From the NCBI RefSeq assembly GCF_004379255.2, contig NC_056033.1, forward strand, positions 41,132,719 to 41,196,718: a stretch of DNA of 64,000 nt, read 5' to 3'. Under the pieces are notes generated by a model that made no database searches, was not told where the DNA came from, and saw only the letters and a program-made list of their open reading frames with translations. Every line of letters starts with the position of its first letter. The first letter of the stretch is position 1. The position numbers and the translations under genes were made by a program. This stretch comes from Salvia splendens (taxonomy: Eukaryota; Streptophyta; Magnoliopsida; Lamiales; Lamiaceae). Of the stretch, positions 1 through 12,198 are shown piece after piece.

Positions 1-1
1 T

Positions 2-1959
2 CTTATTTATCTCGCAGCCAATACAGGGGCCCGTATCGGTGTAGCTGAGGAAGTAAAGTCTTGCTTTAAAGTTGGTTGGTCTGATGAAACCAACCCCGAG
101 CGTGGTTTCCAATATGTTTATCTGACCCCTGAGGATTATGCTCGTATCAAAACATCTGTGATAGCGCACGAGGTGAAGCTTCCGAGTGGAGAAATTCGAT
201 GGGTGATTGATACGATTGTAGGGAAGGAGGATGGTCTAGGAGTCGAGAATTTGACGGGAAGTGGTGCAATCGCGAGTGTGTATTCGAAGGCCTATCATGA
301 AACATTTACGGTGACGTATGTGACAGGAAGAACTGTTGGCATCGGTGCTTATCTTGCCCGTCTTGGCATGCGTTGCATACAAAGACTCGATCAGCCGATC
401 ATCCTGACCGGTTTCTCTGCGCTAAACAAGCTTCTCGGTCGGGAGGTGTATAGCTCCAACATGCAACTTGGCGGACCTAAAATCATGGCGACGAACGGAG
501 TTGTTCATCTCACAGTCTCAGACGATCTCGAGGGCGTTTCAGCGATTTTAAAGTGGTTAAGCTTCATCCCACCATATTCCGGTGGTCCGCTTCCAATTTT
601 GAGCCCGTCAGATCCCCCCGAGAGGCTAGTCGAATATCTACCAGAGACGTCATGTGATCCCCGTGCTGCTATTTGTGGTGCCGTGGATGGTGCCGGGAAA
701 TGGCAGGGAGGTATGTTTGATCGGGATAGCTTCATCGAGACATTGGAAGGCTGGGCGAGGACGGTTGTGACAGGACGTGCGAAGCTCGGAGGAATACCAG
801 TAGGGATCGTCGCTGTCGAGACTCAAACGATGATGCAAGTCATCCCTGCTGACCCGGGGCAGCTCGATTCTCACGAGAGGGTCGTTCCGCAAGCCGGGCA
901 GGTATGGTTTCCCGATTCCGCGACGAAGACTGCTCAAGCGTTGATGGATTTCAATAAGGAAGAGCTGCCGCTCTTCATTCTTGCCAACTGGAGAGGCTTT
1001 TCCGGCGGTCAACGGGATCTCTTCGAAGGTATTTTACAAGCAGGCTCCACGATAGTGGAGAACCTTAGAACGTTCGGACAGCCCGTCTTCATCTACATAC
1101 CCATGATGGGCGAGCTCCGCGGTGGAGCGTGGGTGGTCGTGGACAGTAAGATCAACCCCGACCACATCGAGATGTATGCTGAACGAACCGCTAGAGGGAA
1201 CGTGCTTGAGCCAGAAGGTCTGATCGAGATCAAGTTTAGAACGAGGGAACTGCTCGAGTGCATGGGCCGGCTCGACCCAGAGCTCATCAATCTCAAGTCT
1301 CGACTCCAGGAGGTTAGAAACTCTGGCACGCCCGGAACGGAAGAGATACACAGTCAGATTAAATCCCGAGAAAAGAAGCTTCTACCGTTATACACCCAGA
1401 TAGCCACAAAATTCGCAGAGCTGCACGACACTTCGCTTCGAATGGCTGCGAAAGGGGTGATCAATCAAGTCGTCGACTGGCCGAAATCACGCTCCTTCTT
1501 CTACCAGAGATTGCACAGGCGAGTAGGCGAGGATGAGCTAGTCAAGACTCTGAGAGACGCAGCTGGCCATCATCTCGAATATGGGTCTGCTAGGGACATG
1601 ATCAAGGAGTGGTTCTTGAGCTCGGAGATTGCTGGAGGCAAGGAGAGTGCGTGGGAAGACGACAATGCTTTCTTCTCATGGAAGGATGACATGAGAAGCT
1701 ACAACGAGAAGCTGCAGAATCTGCGCGTGCAGAAGATGCTGCAGCAGCTGTCCACGCTCGAAAACTCTACTGAGGATCTACGAGCACTGCCTCAAGCCCT
1801 CGCTGCGCTGCTAGCAAAGGTAAAAAATGCGACGAACTCAAGGTCGATATCATTGTTAACATCATAGTAACTGAGAAAAAAAATCGTGGTGGACCATTGC
1901 AGATGGATATTTCAACGAGGGACGAGCTGAGAGACGAACTCAGGAAGGCGCTTGACTGA
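2..1959 (+). CDS. ACC1: Homomeric acetyl-CoA carboxylase, C-terminal carboxyltransferase part (5' partial)
   Basis: Exons 2..1819 and 1903..1959; the gene enters from the left edge and the frame is open from base 2. It encodes the last ~624 residues of the multidomain carboxylase that makes malonyl-CoA from acetyl-CoA, in the cytosol if it is the usual dicot form. The carboxyltransferase half is recognisable by NTGARIG near the start, TGRTVGIGAYLARLG, the FSGGQRDLFEG segment and the MMGELRGGAWVV segment, which together build the acetyl-CoA and biotin pocket. Read unspliced, the protein would end at a TAG at 1865-1867 with an unrelated tail. An intron with donor AAG/GTAAAA at 1820 and acceptor TTGCAG at 1902 instead adds 18 residues ending in DELRDELRKALD, which fits the family C-terminus. 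The biotin carboxylase and biotinyl domains lie outside the window. The domain call is sure; the last intron is inferred. Confidence 0.95.
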
Positions 1960-3793
1960 TTCAGACGTAGAGATTGCAGCCGGCCCTCGACCTCGACTTG
2001 ACAGGACATTGTTTCTCTTGCAAGATTAGATGAGCTAAAGGAGGGTAAATCTTGGCATGTGATATGCTATTTATATGAGATCTTGAGAGTAAATCAAGGC
2101 TCCATTGCTTGAGCACTCTCCATTTGTAAAATGAAATTATTATTTTTTGGTTAAGTATGTCACTATAAACAAAAAGTTTCCCTCGAAAATATAGTATGAA
2201 TAAGATTGTGTAGGTGAGGGTAAAAAAACAGAGATTTTATGGAAAGCTCGAGTTGTAATTGTTCCTCCTAATGCAATGGATTGTCCCTGATAGAGTGATA
2301 GTGCATTGATGGTGTCATAATTGAAATCAATCGAATTTTTAAATTTTTTATAGATTAATAACTTTAATAATATATTTTGATGTTTTAGAATACAAATAAA
2401 TGTATACAAACTAAAAATAAGGATTAGTGGAATTAAATGAAAGTAGTGCTCATGATTGATTATATAAGTATATGTATCCGTCCACTATTTAAAGTCTCAT
2501 TCGTCATGAATTTTAAGTAATTGTTTAACTTTATGAGTGTAATGATTTAAGTAATGGTAAGTCCCCTTACCTAAAACAAAAAAGAAACGAATGGGACTTT
2601 AAATCATAGATATCTCAAAATAGTAAAATGAGACATTATTTCATTGCCGGAGAGAGTATGGAAAATGGATTGAAGCCTAGTACTCCTTTTCAATTCCAGG
2701 TTCTATGTGGTATCTCCACAATTATCCATTCTCATTTATTTAAATTCTTCATTTGTGCCTTCTCAATTTCATATTTTATTTTATTTTTAATAATAATACA
2801 TTAATAATTTAGGTCATATTAAATATAATCGCTAGTGCTCGAGTCGAGACTAAACTGTTCGTGTGTGAGATGACGACTACTACTACTAAGTTAATAAAAA
2901 TTACACCATATTTTTTAAATAAATTAATTAATTAATAAGGAAAAATTCATTCCTATACATCAATTTTGTTAGAAAAGTCCATTACTACTATCTATTAAAA
3001 ATTAATTAATATACTACTAAAACATGCATAGATATGTATCCAATCAATGTTTTTTTCTTGCAATATTATTTATAACAAATAAATGAAGCTAACATTTAAA
3101 AATTATTCTTTGAGTTTTGAATTCATATATAGGAATAAATATACTAAAAGCTTATAAAAATATATAATAAGAATATTAAATTTATAGGCTCGCTAATCAC
3201 AATCTTATTTTAATAAGGCAAGCCCATAAATTTACCCTTTATTAAATTATGATTAAAAAAAATGCAACAATTTTCCGGTTCAGTTAACCCGGGCGGCCCG
3301 CTTTCGCTTCATAACTTCCATTCCGTTCTAAGAGTTTTCGGGCCGAACGCTTTGCCGCCATCGCCGCCGAAGCTGAGCTCCTTCCACTTCCTTCTGTAAG
3401 GTACAAATATCGTCAAATCCGTATTCTTGAATCCAAGGCAGCTTAGATCTAAGGGTTTGAATATGTAAAAGAATATGGCTCTATTAAAATTTTGAACCCA
3501 AATTTTGGCACATAACGTGTTTGATGAAATTACTCACTGAAATTGCAAACTGCAGAAATTATGTTCCCTTTAGCCCCTTCCACCTCATCTTTCCTTATAA
3601 TTTAGTGTTATCATCGCCGAAACTATTATCTGAGTTCGTATTTTTTTGTTTTTTTTGTAAGAGCTTCATGAAAATTGTATTTCAGTTTTGTCTATGCTGT
3701 GAACTTTACCATGCTGGTTTTGACAATTTTGTTGTGTGATCAGAATTAAATTAATCAAAAAAGAAGTGAAAAAGCTTCTATTTTTAAGATAAA
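1960..3793. other. Spacer between ACC1 and the TFIIIC subunit gene
   Basis: AT-rich sequence without a supportable gene. The left part should hold the ACC1 3' UTR. From about 3330 a GC-richer stretch looks like the 5' UTR of the next gene, with a plausible UTR intron (donor near 3398, acceptor TGATCAG near 3743). This intron is inferred from consensus only. Confidence 0.5.
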
Positions 3794-5254
3794 ATGGGGG
3801 GATCAGCCAAGGAGCAACAACAGGAGGTAGAAGAAGATGAAGAAGAATATGTCCTGCTCGATTTGGATAGCGTAGCTCCCCACATTCGTATTCCAGAAAA
3901 CGCACCATACGTGCTCACTGTAAGTTGTTTGTGTCATAGGTGGAAGGATATGACCAGACTGGCTTTGTGTTTTTGAAAGTCATAATCAGGTCCTCATCTT
4001 TTGCTACTACTTGAATTTGTGTCTATTTAAACGACTAATGCAGGGTCTGGACACGCTAAACCCGATTCTCGTGATAGATAACAATATCAAGCTGGTATGT
4101 ATTGAATTTGTGTGGTCTCCTTGGCCAACAAAATGCGTATCTTTGAAGTTTGTTTCTCTATTTTGGTTGTTTTTTCTCGTGATTTTCTTTCTTAAGGTCA
4201 GTGATAAACTACGTGTCGAATGCCTTCTCTTCTTTTCAGCTACTATCAACTGTTTCTGCATGTTTCTTGGAATGGCCGTGTGATTTTTTGGACATTCTAG
4301 ATTTCAAGATTAACTTTCTTAGAGTAGTTTTGCAATATGAAGGGTTTGATTTTCTTTGTTGACAGATAAAACTTATTCCATGAATTGAGGTTTTGATAGA
4401 GTTCTTTATAGTACTATATATGATTTTTACATTGTTCAGCTGATTGAGCGAATGACAGTTTTTTTGGTTATTTTTTTTAAAAAAAATCTCAGATTGGAGA
4501 ATACACTGAAACAATTGGGACTGGCCTTATTTTTGGTGAAAGTGGTGAGTACTCATGACTGATTTTTAATGGTGAAAAAATGAATCTGACTATTAGATTT
4601 TCACTATATTTTAGCTGTATTTTACTTTAGAGGATGCTACTATTATAGAAGCCTTTTGCTGTTTTTTTATTTATTGGAGGTTCAAGCTGATGCAATTCTA
4701 AATAATCTATGTTCAAGAAAAATATGCCTATTAAATTTTTTTGCTGTCCTCTATTTTTCTCATAAGAAATACATCAAATTTATGAAACTACATTTTCATT
4801 TTAGACCTATGCTTTTCAGTGTTGTTCCTATCCTTTTACCCAACATGTTCTGCCTGAAAGGCTTGTGACAGACAGACAGGCTCTGAATTTCTCCAGTTTT
4901 TATTTATTTCCTTGGAATTGATACGATGTTCGCTCGAATTTCCAATTTCCCTGCAACTTTTACAACCCCACCACAGAATCCAAAGCACTCTGTGGGTGTT
5001 GTATTTGCAAATTTAGAAGGCGATGATTCTGTGTAATTCCTAAACTGATCTATTTGCTCACCACCATAAATGTTGTGTGATTCCCGATCTGATCTGTTTT
5101 TCTTTTCTCTTTTATAGACGTGGGGTGTGAACAAGAGGCTGGCCCATCAGAGGCCAAGAAAACCCAAGCTAAGCAGGTTAATCCAATGGGACACAGCTCA
5201 ATAAGGTTCTTAAATTCAAATTATGCTTGGAACCTACGAGTTAAGATCTTCTGA
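3794..5254 (+). CDS. General transcription factor 3C polypeptide 6-like (TFIIIC triple-barrel subunit)
   Basis: Four exons: 3794..3919, 4044..4094, 4493..4544, 5118..5254, giving 121 residues. TFIIIC binds internal promoters of tRNA genes and recruits TFIIIB and RNA polymerase III in the nucleus; this small subunit carries the TFIIIC triple-barrel fold (family TFIIIC_sub6). The sequence shows a short acidic N-terminus, then EEYVLLDLDSV, the GLDTLNPILVIDN segment and IGEYTETIGTGLIFGES, which are the signature strands of the family, and a C-terminal HSSIRFL segment. All introns are GT-AG and the frame is kept across each junction. The last exon could contain a further splice site, so the final ~20 residues are less certain. 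The start is the only ATG before the acidic leader. Confidence 0.85.
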
Positions 5255-6235
5255 CCACAATTGTTGTCGTGACTCGTGATTGATCCCTCTCGTTCTATGT
5301 TACAAGACTTCCGATCATCCAGGGAACCTCACCTCGTCTTATACAACAAAAACATTGTCAACTTTGTTCCTATTTTTTCCTCCCAGCTATCTGCAGCTGC
5401 ATGACTAGTTGTTTGTTCATGTTTATGTGTATGCTTTCAGCGCCATGTACATTCTATCTCTCCGTCCTTCGTTGTTGAAGCCTAATCACTTTAATTAGGA
5501 GTAATATATGTATTGAAAAGTATACTTTTATACCTAAGTTTTGGTTGATTTAAATATTTACAATTCTGATAAGCTGTTACCTCGTTGTTAATATATAACT
5601 GCTCAACTTTTGCAAGCCACTTTTCAACTCACCTTGATATTATGCTTTCTCTGGATGTTTATATGTCTAAAGTTAAAAGGGGTTTCTAACTATAAAATAT
5701 GATTAAAATTTTGGGTATGAATGTGCCATCGTATGATTAGAAAACTACTTCCGACTTTGAGTGTTCAATGCAGTATTTTTTATTACTTCCATCCACAATC
5801 GGTAGTCCTATTTTTTCGTTCTTTACTACACTTTAACCATTTCTCTCTCGATCAGTCTTATACTTGACTAATTTTATCAAGACTATTGATGGTGGACAAT
5901 AAAAGTATAATATTAGAGGTAAATTGCAAAAAATCGAGAAAAATAGGAAAACCAAACAAAGCGAGAGAAATGATATAGGTTCAACCTGTTGATGATAAAA
6001 TGCAACTTTAGACTTTAGGTTAAAATCCACAACTTAGTAGTACTAATATATTTCTCCTTCAAGTCTTCGGCCTATAAATTCGAGTTAACATTCCCACATT
6101 CAAATTTTTTTTATATATTTTACTTTTTTTACTTTAATCTTATTCTTGTAATAACTAATAATATTGAAATAAAATACTATAATTAGAGTAACTAATTCTC
6201 CTTGAAATAAAATACTATAATTAGAGTAACTAATT
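5255..6235. other. Spacer with a 38-bp tandem duplication
   Basis: No gene is visible. At 6164-6239 a 38-bp unit beginning TTGAAATAAAATACT is present twice head to tail without obvious change. It abuts the left end of the MITE that hosts the Harbinger element. The region around 5785-5880 contains CT-rich MITE-like debris. Confidence 0.6.
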
Positions 6236-6354
6236 CTCCCTCTATCCAATAAGAATATTCACTCTTTCTTTTTTAGTCCGTCCCATAAGAATATGTACTT
6301 TCTAAGTTTGAAAATTTTTTTCTCTCTATTGAGATGTGACTCGTTTTCCACTAA

Positions 6355-8258
6355 GGGCATTAGCAATGGTGGCCGATCGCCACAACCGATCGATCGGCCA
6401 CCACATCACTGCCGATCGGCCTCCATTGCGGAGGGAGGGATCGACCTTCTCCAACGCCTTCGCCCTTCCGCCGATGAATGGTCTCAGCCGATGCCCCTAT
6501 TGGCTCCGCATCGGCCCGCGATAAGCCTCCATTGCGGAGGCTCGGGCCGATGGCGGAGCCAATTTTCATCTTTTTTTAATTTATTTTTTAATTTTCTTCT
6601 CCTATATAAATACCTCAATCTCCTCTCATCATTTCACACACCCACATCCTTCTTTATTTCACATTTTTTCTCACTAGAAATGTTTAATTTCACCCATAAT
6701 TCGGATTCCGATTCCGACGTCGGCGAAAGCAACCCAATCATTGTCCAGATGTGGGAGCACGTATCGGAGATTGCTGAACAATAGCTGCGGGAACAGGTAC
6801 AGGTGGCAATCCCTAGGCCAATCCGGCGTCGTCGGACGATTCACCGTAACCACGCCGAAGCTCACGATTGGCTGCTCGCGGATTACTTTGCCGAGAAGCC
6901 ACGCTATCCGGCGGCGTTTTAGAATGCAGAAGGAGCTTTTCTTGGGTATTGTAAATACGCTTTCGGCGCGTTATGAGTACTTTCAGCTCCGCACCGACGC
7001 CGCCTGTAGGATCAGTCTGTCGCCGCTGCAGAAATGCATGATTGTCGTACGACAGTTGGCTTACGGAGGAACTGCCGATATGTTCGACGAATATCTTCAA
7101 GTCGGCGAGTCGATTGGACGTGAGCGTCTAAAGAATTTCTGTCAGGGAGTGAGAGAGACCTTCAGAGACACCTATATGCAGAAGCCGACTGTAGCTGATT
7201 GCCAGTTCTTGTTGGATTTGCACGGGAGAACGCACAACTTCCCAGGAATGTTGGGCAGCATAGATTGTATGCACTGGGAGTGGACAAACTGCCCAACGGC
7301 ATGGAGAGGCCAGTATACAACCGGGTTCAAAGGTACGCACCCCACCATCATACTCGAAGCCATTGCCAATCAACGTCTCTGGATTTGGCATTCTTACTTC
7401 GGTGTTGTCGGGTCGAATAACGACCTCAACGTCGTGCAGTCCTCGCCACTCTTCAATCAGCAGTGCAAGGGTTACTACTTGGCTGATGGCATCTACCCGT
7501 CGTGGCCCGTTGTTTTGAACACGATCAGATGCCCAACTTCACGGAAGATGGCTTATTTTACCGAAAAGCAAGAGGCCGCTCGAAAGGATGTGGAGCGGGC
7601 TTTTGGTGTGCTCCAATCGCTTTGGTCATTAGTTAAAGGCCAGTCGCGTCTATTTTATCTTGGGGATCTCGGTGATATCATGTATGCATGCATCATCATG
7701 CATAACATGATAGTCGAAAATGAAGGTGAAGGAATCGCAGACGTCGTCAATGAAAACATTGCTGGACCAAGCCACGGTGTTGCAAGCTAGTTTCATCGTC
7801 AGGGTCTACCATACAACGATGATGAACGTCTTCAGGCATTTGTTGACATGCGCCAAGCCAAAGCCCATCATGCACTCCAACGTGATATGATTGAAGAACG
7901 TTGGTCACGGAGGGGCTGATGTTTTATTTAAATTTGTTTCTCGTTGTATTCTGTTTTTCAATATTGTAATATATCGAAGAATGAATTTATTATGTAATTT
8001 TATTTATATTATTTAGACATTTATGCTTTGTTTAGTTTTTAAAATGAAATATGTTTTTTGTCGTATATTTTACGTTGTCTTTAATTATTATTACATCAAC
8101 AAAAATTAAAAGAGTGAAATAAAATAGTGATGATGTGGAAATGAGATAGGCTCTGGGATGAGCTCTCATTACATGGAGATAGGCTCTGGGATGAGCCTGC
8201 TGACGTGGCAAGAAAAAATGAAGATAGACTATGAGATGAGCTCTTATTGCTAATGCCC
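6355..8258. mobile_element. PIF/Harbinger DNA transposon, decayed copy
   Basis: The element starts GGGCATTAGCAAT and ends with its exact reverse complement ATTGCTAATGCCC. Flanking triplets are TAA on the left and TAT on the right, close to the 3-bp target duplication of the PIF/Harbinger superfamily but not identical. Subterminal GC-rich repeats built on CCGATCGG lie at 6370-6550, and two GGCTCTGGGATGAG blocks lie near 8150-8200. Length is about 1.9 kb. It carries one broken transposase and no Myb-like second gene, so it cannot be autonomous. Confidence 0.85.
6680..7920 (+). pseudogene. Harbinger-type DDE transposase, disrupted
   Basis: Homologous along its length to the intact transposase at 25459-26793. 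It begins at the ATG at 6680 and is interrupted by an in-frame TAG at 6782, a frameshift near 6905-6915 just before the RRRFRM motif, an in-frame loss of about 15 codons where the intact copy has residues between DQCNG and GYYLAD (near 7470), and a TAG at 7788. Coding similarity continues to 7918-7920. The catalytic blocks GSIDCMHW, the YFGVVGSNND segment and KDVERAFGVLQ remain readable. At least three lesions mean no functional protein is expected. Confidence 0.9.
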
Positions 8259-8363
8259 TATTAATACTTTAAATATTTTTTCTCTCTACCTCTTTTACTT
8301 TATCAGTTTTGTATTAAAACTTGTGACGAATCTAAAATACTTATTCTTTTGGAACGGAGGAAG

Positions 8364-8748
8364 TAGTTGTTGCTAAATTCCTCTTTTAAGTCTATAACCT
8401 AAAGATTGGAAGTTGGTACTACGTTTTCCCACCTATCAATAGATCAGGGGTTTAGACATGTTTTCCAGCTCACAAATTATGTGTGATATATCAATAAAAT
8501 AACAGTCGATAGTTATAAATGTAATTTGATTTAATTTGGAAAATATATGTAAATTATGTTATCTACATGACAAAATTATAATCCAATTAATTAATTCTGA
8601 AAATATCCTTGGATGGTAAGCAAACGACTTCTCAGGTTATGGTGGTGGAGCAGTTGCACATTTCATTGGCATATATAGCCATCGACTCTTCAGCCTCATC
8701 AAATCCCGCAAAATTACCGTTTCCAGCTGAGAATCTAGCTCCGCCTCC
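8364..8748. other. Upstream region of the IST1-like gene
   Basis: AT-rich, no coding signal. It should contain the promoter and 5' UTR of the gene starting at 8749. I could not place a TATA box with confidence. Confidence 0.4.
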
Positions 8749-11634
8749 ATGTCGATGACGGATTCCTTCTTCAAACAGCGATTCAACGCCGCCAAATGGT
8801 GATCCCCAACTCTCTTTTATCTCCAACTGTTTTGATTTTTTTTAAATTGCAAGTTTCTAATATCTTGTGAATTATGCTTTCATTTATTACTGCTTCGCAA
8901 ATTTTTGATAACCTGATCTCGATCGTATTCTGATGATGTAGTTGAATTGATTTAAATTAATTCGGAAATTTCTGTTTTTGGAGGTTTTACTGTGTAGTGA
9001 TTTTAGTGGATTATTGCTGATTTTGATTTTGATTTTACTCCGAGCACATGATTTATGCTAATCCTTGTGGATGCAATGGTTAAATCGTGTTTAGCTGGTA
9101 ATATCGCTTAGTGGTTTAGGGAATGAAGGATTAATGGGTTATAGTGGTAATGATTGTAGCTGTTGTGGTATTTTTACAGTAAAACTTTGCTGAAACTCAC
9201 GATTCCTCGGATTAAGTTACTGAGGAATCGGAGAGAGGCTCAGCTGAAGCAGATGAGGAAGGAAATTGCCAAGCTGCTTGAAACCGGTCAAGAGGCCACT
9301 GCTCGAATTCGGGTATGGATGTGGTTCGTTTCTCTCAATCGGGTGTTTTATTGTGACTGTGTGGATGTTTGGTTGTTTTATTTTCATCTATATAAGGCAA
9401 GAATGGCCTTATAAGTTTTTGGAGTTCAGGTAGAGCATATCATAAGAGAAGAGAAGATGATGGCTGCACAAGAAATAGTTGAGCTCTTTTGTGAGCTCAT
9501 TGCTGTTCGTCTTCCAATAATTGAAGCACAAAGGTACTCGTTCTCTCTCCGGCTCATCTATGATGGCCTTTATCAGTCATTATCTATGATAGTAATCGTT
9601 CTCGATATTATGCTGCCTAGCAATATAAATCAATGAGGTTTATTGGTTAAGTATTACTACATGAATCTATAAAAAGAATGCTTGGACCCTTGTGAAAGCA
9701 CTCAATGGTTCTTTTTTTTTTTAGTTGCACCTCTATTCTACATAAGAGCTCTTGATTGTTTTGATGTGTTTGTTTGTTTTTCTTTTCCGTTCTCCGGATG
9801 TAACAACAATGACTTGGTTCTCATTCCCATCTTGCAAGTGTATGTAAACATGTTCACTTTCAATTAAAGGGTGATTTTATGGAGGGAAGATTTGATGACA
9901 TAATTAGTTATAGTCTGTTATTCCTGTCTCTCTTGAAATCCTATGGGCTGGCAAGGAAGAAGGTTGTCGTAGTCAGAGGGACACTGTATTAAGTTTCTTG
10001 GAAATTTCAGAAAGTATTCTTGATTTTCTGAGAGTCTTGGTTCTCCAAGAGATTAGATCATTTCTCCTAAAAAAGTTTATATGTTCGTTTCGGGACTGAG
10101 ATTTCTTCTTATAACAATCATGTTCTTGTTGGATATGTGTAGGGAATGCCCTCTAGACTTGAAGGAGGCGATTTCTAGTGTATGCTTTGCAGCACCTAGG
10201 TGTGCAGATCTGCCGGAGTTGCTACAGGCACAACAATTGTTTACAGGAAAATATGGCAAAGAATTCGTAATTGCTGCAACTGAGCTTATGCCCGAATGTG
10301 GTGTCAATCGCCAGGTTAGACAAATTGTGCCCGATTTTCTTTAACCATTTGAGTTCATTCCTCATTCAGTTCCTCAAAACATTATTCTTTAATTGCAGTT
10401 GGTGGAGCTTTTATCAATTCGAGCTCCTGCACCCGATGTAAAACTTAACCTTCTAAAGGAAATTGCCAAAGAGCATCAGCTCGATTGGGATCCTAGTGCT
10501 ACCGAAAATGAACTGTTAAAGCCACATGAAGATTTACTGGTAAGTTTTACAGCTGCTGCTCAATTGCAGTTCTATGTCCTCTCCTCACCAATGGTTTTGT
10601 GTCGTCCCTTGTCTTGCCAGAATGGGCCATCGCAGTTCGTTAGTGCTTCAAAAGTGCCCCTTCCAAAAGAGAAGCACGATGAGACAACACACACTGCACC
10701 AGAACCTGCCACCCACGAACAATCTGACTCGGATTCAGATTTTGACATAGTAGATTTTCCAGAAGTTCCAGTGCAACCGTTGCAGGCAAATAAGGCCGCT
10801 GTCTCAACACCAGTCATGCTGCATTTCCCGGAATCTGCACTATCAGACGATGATCAAGAAGTAGCAGACAAACCAGAGTCTGGCAATGTGAGTCAGGAGG
10901 AATCAGTTGCAAAGGAAGATGCACCACTGAATATCCAAACAGGTGCTACAGAAGCTAAGCAGTTCGTGCCATTCATATCCCCTCCAACTCAATCATCAGA
11001 AACTGTTCCTGCAACCGTGAGAGAGAGCAGTTCACCTCCAGCTATAAAGATGTTCGATGATCACGTGAATTTTCAAGTTGTACTTGCTGCTGCTAGGGAC
11101 GCTGCTGAATCAGCCAAGCATGCTGCAGCATCTGCACGTTCAGCTGCTGAATCTGCCGAGCATGCTGCAGTATCTGCACGTTCAGCTGCTGAATCAGCCG
11201 AGCATGCTGCAGCATCTGCACATTCACATGCTGCAGCAGCTGCACTCTCAGCTGCTGAATCAGCCGAGCATGCTGCAGCAGCTGCACGTTCAGCTGCTGA
11301 CATTGCTCAGATCCAGATAAGCGAGCTTTCCAAGAGAGGGAGCAACGAGTTCTCAGCTCCTCAACATCATAACAACACCAACACCTCGAATGGTGGTGAT
11401 TTTGGCTGTGCTTCAACATCCCCAAACCAAACTGATACCTGTCAAAACACCTCGAGTCAGCAGCTAACGCCTGTTTCGTCATTTAATTCCTCTCCACCAT
11501 GCGACAATGCTCTTCACCTACCTCAGAGACTTCCGTCAATGGATGATGAACCATATTTTTCCTACCCAAACTTGTTCACGTCGCAAGGCCCGAACGTCAG
11601 TGCTAATTCGCAATCGCCTAGAGAGTCCAAGTGA
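8749..11634 (+). CDS. IST1-like protein (regulator of Vps4 activity in the MVB pathway)
   Basis: Six exons: 8749..8798, 9180..9312, 9430..9533, 10143..10314, 10399..10539, 10621..11634; 537 residues. IST1 proteins bind ESCRT-III and the AAA ATPase VPS4 and tune cargo sorting into multivesicular bodies on endosomes. The IST1 domain occupies about residues 10-180: KTLLKLTIPRIKLLRNRRE, a basic helix rich in KQMRKEIAKLLETGQE, VEHIIREEKMMAAQEIVELF, the RECPLDLKEAISSVCFAAPR segment and LMPECGVNRQLVELLS. The C-terminal half is low complexity and acidic, with an Ala-rich tandem repeat from 11101 to 11292. Plant genomes carry several IST1-like paralogues. The 3' end is uncertain: GTGAGT at 11633 is a good donor, and an exon at 11872..11890 would replace the stop by five residues. 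Confidence 0.9.
11101..11292 (+). repeat. 42-bp coding minisatellite in the IST1-like gene
   Basis: Four near-identical 42-bp units start at 11101, 11143, 11185 and 11251, the third extended by 3 bp and followed by a 21-bp partial unit. Each encodes 14 residues of the type AAESAEHAAASARS. The pattern is Ala-rich with regularly spaced Ser, Glu and His or Arg, suggestive of a helix. It keeps frames open on both strands, which creates spurious reading frames there. Confidence 0.9.
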
Positions 11635-11890
11635 GTAACCTTTGCTTAACTTTGATGTGTATTCATCTGGACATAGCTTCTTAAACATGCATATCTCTTA
11701 TTTGGGATCGAAAGAACAAGCGTTGTTTCTACATGTTACGAAAAACTATATTGTAAATTTGAGCTTTTTTCTTTTAGTTCATGGTGTTTATGCTATAATG
11801 CTATTGTATCTCGTATTTCTTGTGGTGGTATGCATTATTATTATTACATCACTAATTGTTATCCTCACTAGGAATGTCAATTCATCTTGA

Positions 11891-12188
11891 ACAACACACT
11901 TAATTTTAGGTCAATTTTGTTTGGTTCCCGGCTATTTTCTATTTGGATCATTCGTGCACCCACTCGGGTTTTGGCCCTGGGGGGCTCGGGAGATCATCTA
12001 CTACATCTCCTACTACACATACAAACATGATAAGTGATGGTGGATCCATCATTCATGTTTGTGTGTTGTATAAAATGTCATAGGTGATCTTCATTGTGGA
12101 CCTTTTGGGCTAGCCCATCGAACCAGAATATTCCAAGAATTTAAAAGTACGATGCATTCGAAAAATAACAATAAACACTTCGATAAAG
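11891..12188. other. Spacer downstream of the IST1-like gene
   Basis: No gene seen. It should contain the 3' UTR of the IST1-like gene. Confidence 0.4.
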
Positions 12189-12198
12189 GGGTGTACAG

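Larger units (their letters stand above)
6236..8363. repeat. Stowaway-like MITE, split by a Harbinger element
   Basis: The left end reads CTCCCTCTATCCAATAAGAA and the right end, in reverse complement, CTTCCTCCGTTCCAAAAGAA: the terminal repeat typical of plant Stowaway MITEs. Typical internal MITE text (TTTTTCTCTCTATTGAGATG on the left, TTTTTTCTCTCTACCTC on the right) lies on both sides of the insertion at 6355-8258. Reading across it gives a MITE of roughly 220 bp. Exact ends and the TA duplication are not clear. Confidence 0.65.

Noticed and set aside
11073..11482. Ala/Leu/Gln-rich frames on both strands around the IST1 repeat
   Set aside because: They are shadows of the 42-bp coding repeat, whose length is a multiple of three.
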